From a virus, in IMG/VR virus record IMGVR_UViG_3300042090_000562, positions 1-39,732 of that record: DNA of 39,732 bases; one strand, given 5' to 3'. Both the position numbers and the translations under genes were made by a program. Shown piece after piece: positions 14,896 to 22,090 of this stretch (position 1 is its first letter; each line of letters starts with the position of its first letter). The notes beneath the pieces were generated by a model that was not told where the DNA came from, did no database searches, and saw only the letters and a program-made list of their open reading frames with translations.

Positions 14896-14909
14896 GGCCC
14901 TTCGGGGCC
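14896..14909 (-). other. Leader hairpin with tetraloop
   Basis: GGCCC-TTCG-GGGCC, 14 bases upstream of the 79-aa gene. Confidence 0.45.
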
Positions 14910-15050
14910 TATAAAAAAAGAAGCAAGCCGCGTGCCAGCCGCGTGCCATGAAGCGGTCATATGAGCTTTTCATCCAGGCGCCCTAAGAGCCACCACGCAA
15001 GCCACGTGCCAATGAGTCCTTCAAGTCGCCTAGTGGGCAAGCCTTGCCGT

Positions 15051-15088
15051 ATGACGCGTCCTGCGTCATATCGTGACGTCCGGCGTCA
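15051..15088. promoter_or_regulatory. Pair of TGACG-type palindromes
   Basis: ATGACGC-N5-GCGTCAT at 15051-15069 and TGACG-TCCGG-CGTCA at 15074-15088, with related arms in tandem. They look like tandem operators for a dimeric protein. Confidence 0.6.
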
Positions 15089-15100
15089 TATCAGGCAGAT

Positions 15101-15156
15101 TGAGACGCGTTCTCAGTGGCCGGCTTGATGAGCCTTTTATGTTGAGACGAGGTCTC
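15101..15156. promoter_or_regulatory. TGAGA/GAGAC palindromes
   Basis: TGAGA-CGCGT-TCTCA at 15101-15115 and GAGAC-GAG-GTCTC at 15144-15156. They share the TGAGAC word with the iterons at 15393-15474. Confidence 0.55.
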
Positions 15157-15240
15157 TTCACGGGGGCCGCTGGACGAGCCGGGGACGTACAAGGACACGC
15201 CCAGGTACCTCTTGTGTAGAGTCTCAGTCTCAGCGGCCAG

Positions 15241-15297
15241 TGCCGACCGGTCGGCATACGCAAGCCACGTGCCAGCTTAGGTGCCGATCCGTCGGCA
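15241..15297. promoter_or_regulatory. Pair of TGCCGA-N4-TCGGCA palindromes
   Basis: TGCCGACCGGTCGGCA (15241-15256, perfect 16-bp palindrome) and TGCCGATCCGTCGGCA (15282-15297) start 41 bp apart, about four helical turns. A protein bound at both would sit on the same face of the helix. Confidence 0.65.
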
Positions 15298-15321
15298 TCG
15301 GACCGTGAATCAAAAAAACGC

Positions 15322-15474
15322 GACTCAATCTCAGTTCCTCGGCCCACGGATCGAGACTCAATCTCAACGGGCCCCGGGCCGAGGCCCTGGATTGAGACGC
15401 TTTCGCAACTCGACGCTTTGACGCTGAGACGCAATCGCAGGACATGGGTGGATATTGACTGAGACGCAATCGCA
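15322..15474 (+). repeat. Iteron array (TGAGACGCAATCGCA family)
   Basis: Exact copies of TGAGACGCAATCGCA at 15425-15439 and 15460-15474, a close copy TGAGACGCTTTCGCA at 15393-15407, and degenerate copies GAGACTCAATCTCA (15353-15366) and GACTCAATCTCA (15322-15333). Spacing is roughly three helical turns (32 and 35 bp). Confidence 0.75.
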
Positions 15475-15593
15475 ATACCGAGGCCCCCTTGAGGAGGACC
15501 CGCGATACTTGGACCCCCCGTTCTCCCACACGAGATTCCCGGTAAAAGGATCACGGTTATTTATCCAACCCCCGGCTTCTATTGCATAGATAC

Positions 15594-15622
15594 TTGACAG
15601 CAGCCCTCAGGGACTATATACT
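15594..15622 (+). promoter_or_regulatory. Rightward promoter for packaging and structural genes
   Basis: TTGACA (15594-15599), 17-base spacer, TATACT (15617-15622) followed by TGGGG. The boxes and extension are the same as the leftward promoter at 13076-13104. Expected start is about 15629, just ahead of GAGGG and the GTG at 15642. Confidence 0.85.
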
Positions 15623-15641
15623 TGGGGGGAGGGTACTGATC

Positions 15642-16085
15642 GTGTCTCACGATGAAGCGTGGTATAAATCCAAGGTCGTGCATGATCTGCGCACCGACCT
15701 TTATGTCCGCGTTCAGAGATTCGAGGATGCCTTCTGTGTCGGTTTGGTTGACATGTTAGTAACAGATAGACGGGATGGGATTTGGTTGGAGTGTAAGTGT
15801 CACACGATTACGGCGAATGGTGTCCTTCTTCCCAAATCCAAGATCACCGGAAATCAGATTGCATGGATGAGTTCCTGGAACGGGTTCCCATTCCCTGCAG
15901 CTGTGATGCTATTTACGGATAGGGGTTGGTTGGTCTGCCCCATAGATTCAGTGTTATCAACGATCTGCACAAACAACGAAGCAATGGAATTACTGGAACC
16001 TTATCCGGTAAAGAGCTTCAAGAACATAATGAAGGCATATGATAGGATGAAGGAATGGCAGAAGTCAGCGCTGGTCAAAGGTTAG
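15642..16085 (+). CDS. PD-(D/E)XK-like nuclease
   Basis: 147 aa from GTG 15642 (GGGGAGGG upstream). The longer frame from 15582 would have the promoter inside the gene, so it was rejected. GLVDML supplies an Asp, and WLECK supplies the E-x-K pair some 15 residues later, followed by a Gln-containing helix (GNQIAWMSSW). This is the order of PD-(D/E)XK nucleases such as VRR-NUC/Holliday-junction resolvases. It may resolve branched DNA before packaging, and it lies next to the terminase genes. The fold is inferred from motifs. Confidence 0.65.
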   Translation: MSHDEAWYKSKVVHDLRTDLYVRVQRFEDAFCVGLVDMLVTDRRDGIWLECKCHTITANGVLLPKSKITGNQIAWMSSWNGFPFPAAVMLFTDRGWLVCPIDSVLSTICTNNEAMELLEPYPVKSFKNIMKAYDRMKEWQKSALVKG

Positions 16086-16495
16086 CCATTCCCGAGGTTA
16101 GGGAAAATTTTTTGAAGGCCCTAGCTAATACGGGTTCAATCACAAAATCCGCATTGCTGGCTGGGGTGGACCGAAGTTCTGTTTACGATTACCGAAAAGC
16201 ACACCCAGAATTTGCAGAAGAGATAGCGGAAGCTATTAGAACAGGTGAAGATGCTTGGGAGGATGAAGCCAAGCGTCGGGCCGTTGAGGGTGTTGAACAC
16301 GGAGTCTGGAAGGATGGAAGACAAGTTGGGTCCAGGGTCGAGTATTCCGATTTGCTGATGATCTTCCTGCTCAAGGGCGCAAAGCCTGAGAAATATAAGG
16401 ATCGGGTGGACAACTACAATTACAACAAGGACCTGGATTTGGCAGACCGCCTTAAAGAAGCAAGGGCCAGGGTTGCTGAGAAGGAAAAGAAGTAA
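16055..16495 (+). CDS. terS: Terminase small subunit
   Basis: 146 aa; recognises viral DNA and starts packaging. The N-terminal helix-turn-helix (NTGSITKSALLAGVDRSSVYDYRKAHPEF) is typical of small terminases, followed by helices for oligomer assembly and a charged C-terminal tail. It begins inside the nuclease gene with AAGGA upstream, and its stop overlaps the large-subunit ATG (TAATG). Confidence 0.88.
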   Translation: MAEVSAGQRLAIPEVRENFLKALANTGSITKSALLAGVDRSSVYDYRKAHPEFAEEIAEAIRTGEDAWEDEAKRRAVEGVEHGVWKDGRQVGSRVEYSDLLMIFLLKGAKPEKYKDRVDNYNYNKDLDLADRLKEARARVAEKEKK

Positions 16496-18018
16496 TGGCT
16501 CAAATCCCCACCGGAACCAGGGACTGGACTGAACGTTCCCTAATAGACTTCATCGGGGCCTACAACCACGATCCGATGGGGTTTGTTATGGCGGTGTTCC
16601 CCTGGGGTAAGGTTGGGACCGATCTGGAAAAGTACGACGGGCCGGATGAATGGCAAAAGAAGATCCTGAACGATATCAGGGACGGGCTGATTAATACGAA
16701 TGAGGCAATCCAAATCGCGGCTGCCTCGGGCCACGGAGTTGGTAAGTCTGCACTGGTGGCGTGGATTATTTACTGGGCAATGTCGACTTGCGAGGATTGC
16801 AAAGGGGTTGTCACCGCGAATACGGAAGTGCAGCTGAAGACAAAGACCTGGGCGGAGTTGGCGAAATGGCACAGGTTGGCGCTGAACCACCATTGGTTTG
16901 ACTTCACGGCCACGGCTTTATATGCGGTGGACCCCAAACATGAGAAGACATGGCGTGTTGATATGGTGCCATGGTCTGAGACGCGAACTGAAGCTTTCGC
17001 TGGTCTGCACAACCAGGGCAAACGGGTGTTGCTGGTATTTGATGAAGCGTCCGCAATCCCGGATGTGATTTGGGAAGTATCGGAAGGTGTGACGACCGAC
17101 ATGAACACGGAAATCATATGGGCTTGCTTCGGGAACCCGACCCGGAATACGGGACGATTTAGAGAATGCTTCGGATCAGGAAGATTTGCGCACCGATGGA
17201 TAAAGCATCAGGTTGATTCCCGTGATGCAAAGATGACCAACAAGGCCAAGATCCAGAAATGGGTTGAAGATTATGGCGAAGATTCTGACTTTGTTAGGGT
17301 ACGTGTTCGCGGTGTGTTCCCTCGTGCTGGTACTTGCCAGCTTATTGCTCAAGATGTGGTCCTGGCAGCTAGGAAGATGAACCTGCCCCCCAACAAACAC
17401 CTGCCGATCGTGCTGTCTTTAGATGTAGCCCGATTTGGCTCAAACAAGACGGTGCCTTGTCTGCGTCAAGGGCGGAAGGCTACGATTTTGGGTAAATGGC
17501 GTGGGTATGGGGTGGTACAATCTTCAGAAGCGTTCATCAAATTAATCAATCAGCACGATCCGGATGCGATTGTGGTGGATGAAGATGGCATAGGTGGTGC
17601 CATCGTTGACATTCTCCGGGCCAGGGGTTACGATAAGCGGCTTGGCAAAGATATCCTCTACGGGTTCCGGGGTGGGTTGAAGGCCCACGACGAGACGAAG
17701 TACTACAATAGACGGGCCGAGGTCTGGTGTTTGATGAATGATTGGTTCGTCAAAGACTTCCCCGACATTGACGACGATCCGGACCTGGAGTTGGAACTCA
17801 CGGCACCCGAATATGGGTTGGATGCAAAGGGCAGGTTCCAGCTCGAAACCAAAGATCACATGGAGGAACGGGGCCAGGAATCGCCAGACATGGGGGACGC
17901 TTTGGCCATGTCGTTTGCGGTATACCTGAACCTCCGAAGGAAAGACCCTGAAAAGGATGATGAAGAAGCGATGAACATCTACGCCAATTTGGCGTCACAC
18001 ACTTCCTGGATGAATTAA
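16495..18018 (+). CDS. terL: Terminase large subunit
   Basis: 507 aa packaging motor. ATPase: Walker A GHGVGKS (79-85), Walker B VFDE (181-184). Nuclease domain: first metal Asp D310 (LSLDVARFG), then VVDEDGIGG and a C-terminal MGDALAMS with a further Asp, the RNase H-like set. Normal length for the family. It probably packages by headful, in line with the circularly permuted assembly. Confidence 0.95.
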   Translation: MAQIPTGTRDWTERSLIDFIGAYNHDPMGFVMAVFPWGKVGTDLEKYDGPDEWQKKILNDIRDGLINTNEAIQIAAASGHGVGKSALVAWIIYWAMSTCEDCKGVVTANTEVQLKTKTWAELAKWHRLALNHHWFDFTATALYAVDPKHEKTWRVDMVPWSETRTEAFAGLHNQGKRVLLVFDEASAIPDVIWEVSEGVTTDMNTEIIWACFGNPTRNTGRFRECFGSGRFAHRWIKHQVDSRDAKMTNKAKIQKWVEDYGEDSDFVRVRVRGVFPRAGTCQLIAQDVVLAARKMNLPPNKHLPIVLSLDVARFGSNKTVPCLRQGRKATILGKWRGYGVVQSSEAFIKLINQHDPDAIVVDEDGIGGAIVDILRARGYDKRLGKDILYGFRGGLKAHDETKYYNRRAEVWCLMNDWFVKDFPDIDDDPDLELELTAPEYGLDAKGRFQLETKDHMEERGQESPDMGDALAMSFAVYLNLRRKDPEKDDEEAMNIYANLASHTSWMN

Positions 18019-18743
18019 TGCCCGTAATTAATCAACCCCTCAGTAATTTGATCCCGGATGGGGTCAATACGGTGTGGCCGTTGCCCAATAATTCGGCCAT
18101 GTTGCTGCTGGGTTCTGATCCGACGATGACGTTCCAAGGGTGGTTAGACTGGCAAGGTTACCGAACTTTGTACCCCTCACTTCGGACTAATTTGGCATTG
18201 TGGTCTTCAAACCTTCTTAATGGAGTTTGGGTTACGGTGAATGTATCGGACTCAGCTACAACTGGGCCGGATGGTGGTTCCAGTGCGATTCAAGCAACGG
18301 CAACGGCAAATAATGCCTATGGATCACAGAACGTAACGGTGGTGGCTGGAACTTATACTCATTCAGTTTGGATACAACGGGTTTCTGGGGTCGGAAATAT
18401 CTACCTTTGGTATCCGAACGGAACCCAAGGGCCAGCGTTGCCAGTGACGACTTCCTGGCAGAGGTTCTCAATTACCGGACCTTCAAATGGAACTAATGCT
18501 CTTCTCAAACTTGGGTGGGATGCCTCGGGCGATGTATTTAATATATCAGACCCCCAACTTGAAGCCGGATCAACCCCGACTGGATTTATTAGCACTTCTG
18601 CGGCAGCGGCTTCAGCAACAGATGTGACAATTCACAATGCCAATCAGACGCCTAGTAACAATTACGTCTCCTTCAGTCCGGCCCCGGTTGCCAGATCTGC
18701 TCCCCCACTTTGGTCGGGGCAGACTTTTGATAGGGGGAATTGA
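18018..18743 (+). CDS. Beta-rich head-spike/carbohydrate-binding-like protein
   Basis: 241 aa. Residues 60-200 form a beta-sandwich-like region (LALWSSNLLNGVWVTVN ... VTVVAGTYTHSVWIQRV ... SWQRFSITGPS) ending in the QLEAGSTPTGFI signature seen in phage head-spike fibre and CBM-like domains. Placed between terminase and portal, it may decorate the head or bind cell-surface sugars. The ends (residues 1-50 and 205-241) are unassigned. Confidence 0.6.
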   Translation: MPVINQPLSNLIPDGVNTVWPLPNNSAMLLLGSDPTMTFQGWLDWQGYRTLYPSLRTNLALWSSNLLNGVWVTVNVSDSATTGPDGGSSAIQATATANNAYGSQNVTVVAGTYTHSVWIQRVSGVGNIYLWYPNGTQGPALPVTTSWQRFSITGPSNGTNALLKLGWDASGDVFNISDPQLEAGSTPTGFISTSAAAASATDVTIHNANQTPSNNYVSFSPAPVARSAPPLWSGQTFDRGN

Positions 18744-18922
18744 TGCCTTATAAATCCAAGGCCCAGGAGGCCTTCTTTAACGCCAACCGCCCAGCGTTGG
18801 AAGCAAGTGGGGTGGATGTTGACGAATGGAACAAGGCATCAAAGGGCAAGAAATTGCCAGAAAGGGTAGGAAAGAATGGCAAAGGAAATCGGAATCCCCA
18901 AAAACGCGCCAAAGGCCGTTAA
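18743..18922 (+). CDS. Small basic protein, 59 aa
   Basis: ATG 18743 overlaps the previous stop (TGATG). Starts MPYKSKAQEAFFNANRPALE, a pattern common in small phage proteins near the portal gene, and ends in a Lys/Arg/Gly tail. It may bind DNA or the head interior; function unknown. Confidence 0.75.
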   Translation: MPYKSKAQEAFFNANRPALEASGVDVDEWNKASKGKKLPERVGKNGKGNRNPQKRAKGR

Positions 18923-19133
18923 GAAAGAGGATGAAAAGATGGACAAGAAGCATCACGTGAAGGAAGGGTCCAAGAAGGACCTGAAAATGGACCACGAAAT
19001 CATGCAGAAGCATGAACACCATCACGAACATCATGGTGAGGAACATATTCACCAGCACATCCATAACGAACACCATGTCCATCACCATGGCGGTGAAGGC
19101 CATAAGGCCCCTAAAGGGCATGAGGAGTACTAA
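18876..19133 (+). CDS. Histidine-rich protein, 85 aa
   Basis: ATG 18876 with AGGAAAG upstream; overlaps the 59-aa gene. A lysine/acidic N-terminal half precedes a segment with about 18 histidines (HEHHHEHHGEEHIHQHIH, then HHVHHHGG). Such a run should bind divalent metal (Zn, Ni, Cu) and could help assembly or pH sensing. Not assigned to a family. Confidence 0.75.
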   Translation: MAKEIGIPKNAPKAVKKEDEKMDKKHHVKEGSKKDLKMDHEIMQKHEHHHEHHGEEHIHQHIHNEHHVHHHGGEGHKAPKGHEEY

Positions 19134-19134
19134 G

Positions 19135-19311
19135 ATGGCGAAACATAAGGGTGGCGCTTTTGCCGGAACGAAGCCTGCTGAAGATAAGCAGCCTAAACAG
19201 TCCCCGAGTGGCGGTAAGTGGGACGGGACCGGGGCTCTTCCGAAAAATATCAAGTACCCCACCAACGTCTATCCCACGGATGATTACGATTCCCACAAAG
19301 ACAAGGATTAA
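19135..19311 (+). CDS. Small protein, 58 aa
   Basis: ATG 19135 lies one base after the His-rich stop, with GAGGAG upstream. Gly/Lys/Pro-rich and apparently disordered (PSGGKWDGTGALPKNIKYP). A member of the small-gene cluster before the portal. Confidence 0.68.
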   Translation: MAKHKGGAFAGTKPAEDKQPKQSPSGGKWDGTGALPKNIKYPTNVYPTDDYDSHKDKD

Positions 19312-19314
19312 GCC

Positions 19315-19596
19315 ATGAAATATAAGGGCGCAGAAAATTGCCCCCCGAGCCTCCAGAAGGAGTCGGGTAAGGCCAAAGGCCATTCCGGTGGAAAGTCTGC
19401 AATGCCGGGACAGAAGCGATTGAACGAGAATGTAGCGAGGGGTCCGAAGACGACCGTGGAGACGAAATCCCCTGGGAAGGCCCAACCGATGGCCTCGACT
19501 CATTCGAAGGTTGCCAGTCGAGCGATGGGTGCCCTTAAGACTGAATCGAAGTTTGCTGCGAAGCGGACCGACATGAAGAAGGGGGACAAGCATTGA
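19315..19596 (+). CDS. Small basic protein, 93 aa
   Basis: ATG 19315 follows the previous stop by three bases. Lys/Gly/Ser-rich, mostly disordered, ending in KKGDKH. No known domain; the charge suggests contact with DNA or the scaffold. Confidence 0.72.
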   Translation: MKYKGAENCPPSLQKESGKAKGHSGGKSAMPGQKRLNENVARGPKTTVETKSPGKAQPMASTHSKVASRAMGALKTESKFAAKRTDMKKGDKH

Positions 19597-19808
19597 TCAA
19601 ACCGGTCAAGACAGGGAACTCACGGGCTTTGGGGATCAAGACGCCACGATCCGGGGTCCGCGTACCAAAGATTAACCTCTCCCCAACCCCCAATCCGTTA
19701 ATGGCGAATCCAGGTGGTGGGCTTGCCCCTTCTGCAGCCCAGGTCCCAGGAACGTTCCCCGCGTCTGAATTTCCCACGGTTGGGTTCTCAAAGAAAGCGA
19801 AGATGTGA
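19593..19808 (+). CDS. Small protein, 71 aa (TTG start)
   Basis: TTG 19593 overlaps the previous stop as TTGA, with GGGGGA upstream. Basic N-terminus, Pro/Ala/Gly-rich middle (NPGGGLAPSAAQVPG). Function unknown. Confidence 0.65.
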   Translation: MIKPVKTGNSRALGIKTPRSGVRVPKINLSPTPNPLMANPGGGLAPSAAQVPGTFPASEFPTVGFSKKAKM

Positions 19809-19981
19809 TGGCTAAACCGATGATCAAGCCTTCCCATAAGGGCCTTCTCCATAAGGATCTCGGAGTTCCGGCAGGTCAGAAGATCCCTGTGAAGAAGATG
19901 GAAAAAGCCAAGAAGAATGCCTCTCCTGCTGAAAAGAAGCGGATTGTGTTTGCCGAAAATGCGAAGAAGTGGGGTAAGTAA
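19808..19981 (+). CDS. Small basic protein upstream of portal, 57 aa
   Basis: ATG 19808 overlaps the previous stop; the TAA overlaps the portal ATG (TAATG). Residues 9-35 (SHKGLLHKDLGVPAGQKIP) resemble a small family that sits beside portal genes in many phages, with the pattern H(R/K)xLGVPxGxKIPxKK. Function unknown. Confidence 0.78.
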   Translation: MAKPMIKPSHKGLLHKDLGVPAGQKIPVKKMEKAKKNASPAEKKRIVFAENAKKWGK

Positions 19982-22074
19982 TGCCTGAAGATCGGGCAGT
20001 TGACCCTGAGCAGCGACTAATTCATAAGGTAATTGATCGTCACAAGATGGCTGACGAAGCTGAAGATAATCAGCGGAAGAAGTCAATGGATGATCTGAAG
20101 TTCTGTGACCCGAATAACCAGTGGTCGGAAGCAGACCGTATGAAGAGGGAGCAGGAAGGGAAGCCTTGCCTGAGTATTGACCGGACGACCCCATTCGTCA
20201 AACAGATTACGAATGAACAAAGACAGAACCGACCTGCAATTCATGTTTCCGCAACCGGTGAGATTGCCACTGAAGAGGTAGCCGAGGTTCAATCTGGTCT
20301 GATCCGCCATATTTGTGAGGACTCGAACGCGGACCATGCCATTGATACCGGTTTCGAAGCCATGGTTCGAATGGGCTTCGGCTATATGCGGGTTATCACT
20401 GAATACGAAAGTCCGGATTCCTTCAATCAAGTCCTGAAGGTGAAGCGGATTCCAAATGCTTTCATGGTCCACATTGATCCCTCCTACGTTGAAGCTGATG
20501 GGTCAGATATCCGGTGGGCCACCATTGAAGAGGATGTTCCTCTCGACGAGTTTCGTGAACAGTTTAAGGGCCATGTTTCTGCGTTAGCAACTACAGAAGC
20601 CTGGGTCGGAATCGGGAACGATTGCCCTGGTTGGGCGGCCAAAGATGGGGCCACGATCCGGCTGGTTGAGTATTACGAGGTAAAGCACGTACCTACTGAA
20701 CTCAGGTTGGGGTCGGATGGTAAGACCTACACCAAAGGGGAGCCCCTTCCGAAGCGGGTAAAGGTGGTTAAGGAGCGGAAGTCCTTTAAGAAGGAAGTCC
20801 GCTGGTGGAAGTTGAATGCGATGGAAATTCTGGAGGGTGGGGTAGAGGGCAAGGAGACAGTCTTCGAATGGATCCCCATCATCCCGATCTTCGGTGATGA
20901 ACTTATCATCAACAATGAACGGTGCTATTCTGGCCTGATCAGGCACGCAAAAGACGTTCAGAAGATGATCAACTACTGGAAGTCCACGCAGACTTACATC
21001 ATCGCCCTTGCACCAAAGGCACCCTGGAAGGGGCCTGTCGGATTCCGGGGTGACCGTGAGAACGAATGGAACCGGGCCGCGATTTCCGGTGCTGCGACCC
21101 TTGAATACGAGTGGTGGGACCCGGTTAGGAATCAGAAGATGCCTGAGCCGGTTCGGGATGTTTCTGAGCCCCCGATTCGTGCAATTACTGAGGCCCTGGG
21201 GCAATCTGAGGAGGATATTAAGGCGGTTCTCGGAATGTTCGACCCAAGCCTGGGGAACAATAAGGGGATGGCGGATCAGTCAGGTGTGGCTATTCGATCC
21301 CTCCAGAGCCAGGGTGCGACGGTTAACTTCCATTTCTCCGACAATCTTGCCCGTTCTCTGAAGTTCCTGGGGCGGTTGCTGATTAAAGCGATACCCAAAG
21401 TCTATGATACCAAGCGAATTGTGCGAATTATCGAACCTGATGGTGAGACAAAGACCGTCACCCTGAACGATGTGAACCTTCAAAAGGGTATCGCAAGGGT
21501 TCTGAACGTCACCGAAGGCGATTATGACGTCACGGTGACCATCGGACCTTCCTACAATACCAAGCGGCAGGAGAATTTGGCCCTGATGCTGGGTCTTCTG
21601 AAGGTAATGCCAGCCGTTGGTCAGATGGCCCCCGACATTATTCTGAGCCAGATGGATGCCCCGATTACCAAGAAATTGGTGGCTCGGATTCAAAAAGGCC
21701 TGCCTCCGGGGTTGCTCGACAAGGAAGGGGACCTCCCGCCCCAGATTAAGCAGCATCTGGCCCAGGCTGATCAGATGATTCAACAGCAGCATGCGGTCAT
21801 CCAACAGTTGACCCAGACCATTGAGACGAAGAAAGTTGAACTTGAAAGCAAGGAGCGGATCGCGAATCTCCAGGCGAAGACCTCGATGATTAACATGATG
21901 ATCCAAACTAAGTCGGCGGAAGCTCAGACCGCTTTCAAGGAAGAAAATGACGCCATTGAACATAGGCTTGACTTGTTACATGAGGGTGCGCAGCTGGAAG
22001 CTACCTCCCTTACTCCTGAGGAACCAACCTCTGAATCTCCCGCAACGGGTGGCGCTTCATCCGGTCCTGAATAA
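19981..22074 (+). CDS. Portal protein, P22 gp1 type
   Basis: 697 aa. Forms the dodecameric ring at the head vertex through which DNA is packaged and ejected. Length (P22 gp1 is 725 aa) and blocks such as NQWSEADRMKREQEGKPCLSID, FVKQITNEQRQNRP and MVRMGFGYMRVITEYE fit the P22-type portal family. The C-terminal 120 residues are a Gln/Lys-rich helix, likely the barrel that extends into the head. Confidence 0.92.
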   Translation: MPEDRAVDPEQRLIHKVIDRHKMADEAEDNQRKKSMDDLKFCDPNNQWSEADRMKREQEGKPCLSIDRTTPFVKQITNEQRQNRPAIHVSATGEIATEEVAEVQSGLIRHICEDSNADHAIDTGFEAMVRMGFGYMRVITEYESPDSFNQVLKVKRIPNAFMVHIDPSYVEADGSDIRWATIEEDVPLDEFREQFKGHVSALATTEAWVGIGNDCPGWAAKDGATIRLVEYYEVKHVPTELRLGSDGKTYTKGEPLPKRVKVVKERKSFKKEVRWWKLNAMEILEGGVEGKETVFEWIPIIPIFGDELIINNERCYSGLIRHAKDVQKMINYWKSTQTYIIALAPKAPWKGPVGFRGDRENEWNRAAISGAATLEYEWWDPVRNQKMPEPVRDVSEPPIRAITEALGQSEEDIKAVLGMFDPSLGNNKGMADQSGVAIRSLQSQGATVNFHFSDNLARSLKFLGRLLIKAIPKVYDTKRIVRIIEPDGETKTVTLNDVNLQKGIARVLNVTEGDYDVTVTIGPSYNTKRQENLALMLGLLKVMPAVGQMAPDIILSQMDAPITKKLVARIQKGLPPGLLDKEGDLPPQIKQHLAQADQMIQQQHAVIQQLTQTIETKKVELESKERIANLQAKTSMINMMIQTKSAEAQTAFKEENDAIEHRLDLLHEGAQLEATSLTPEEPTSESPATGGASSGPE

Positions 22075-22090
22075 ATTCTTGGAGTAATCC

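Larger units (their letters stand above)
14923..15274 (+). repeat. 15-bp repeat GCAAGCC(A/G)CGTGCCA, three copies
   Basis: Copies at 14923-14937, 14997-15011 and 15260-15274, with a partial copy AGCCGCGTGCC at 14937. The last two are identical and contain CACGTG. Confidence 0.8.
14910..15593. other. Repeat-rich control region, candidate replication origin/operators
   Basis: About 680 bp without a gene between the leftward and rightward units. It holds a 15-bp repeat three times, two pairs of related palindromes, several TGAGA/TCTCA elements and a set of iterons (listed separately). The density and variety of sites suggest replication initiation and/or repressor/activator binding. Confidence 0.65.

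Noticed and set aside
15322-15474. CRISPR array
   Set aside because: Repeats are 12-15 bp, degenerate and irregularly spaced with no spacer-like units; no cas genes. They fit iterons.
15582-15641. ATG 15582 as the start of the nuclease gene
   Set aside because: It would put the near-consensus promoter inside the coding region and has no binding site. GTG 15642 has GGGGAGGG and fits the transcript start.
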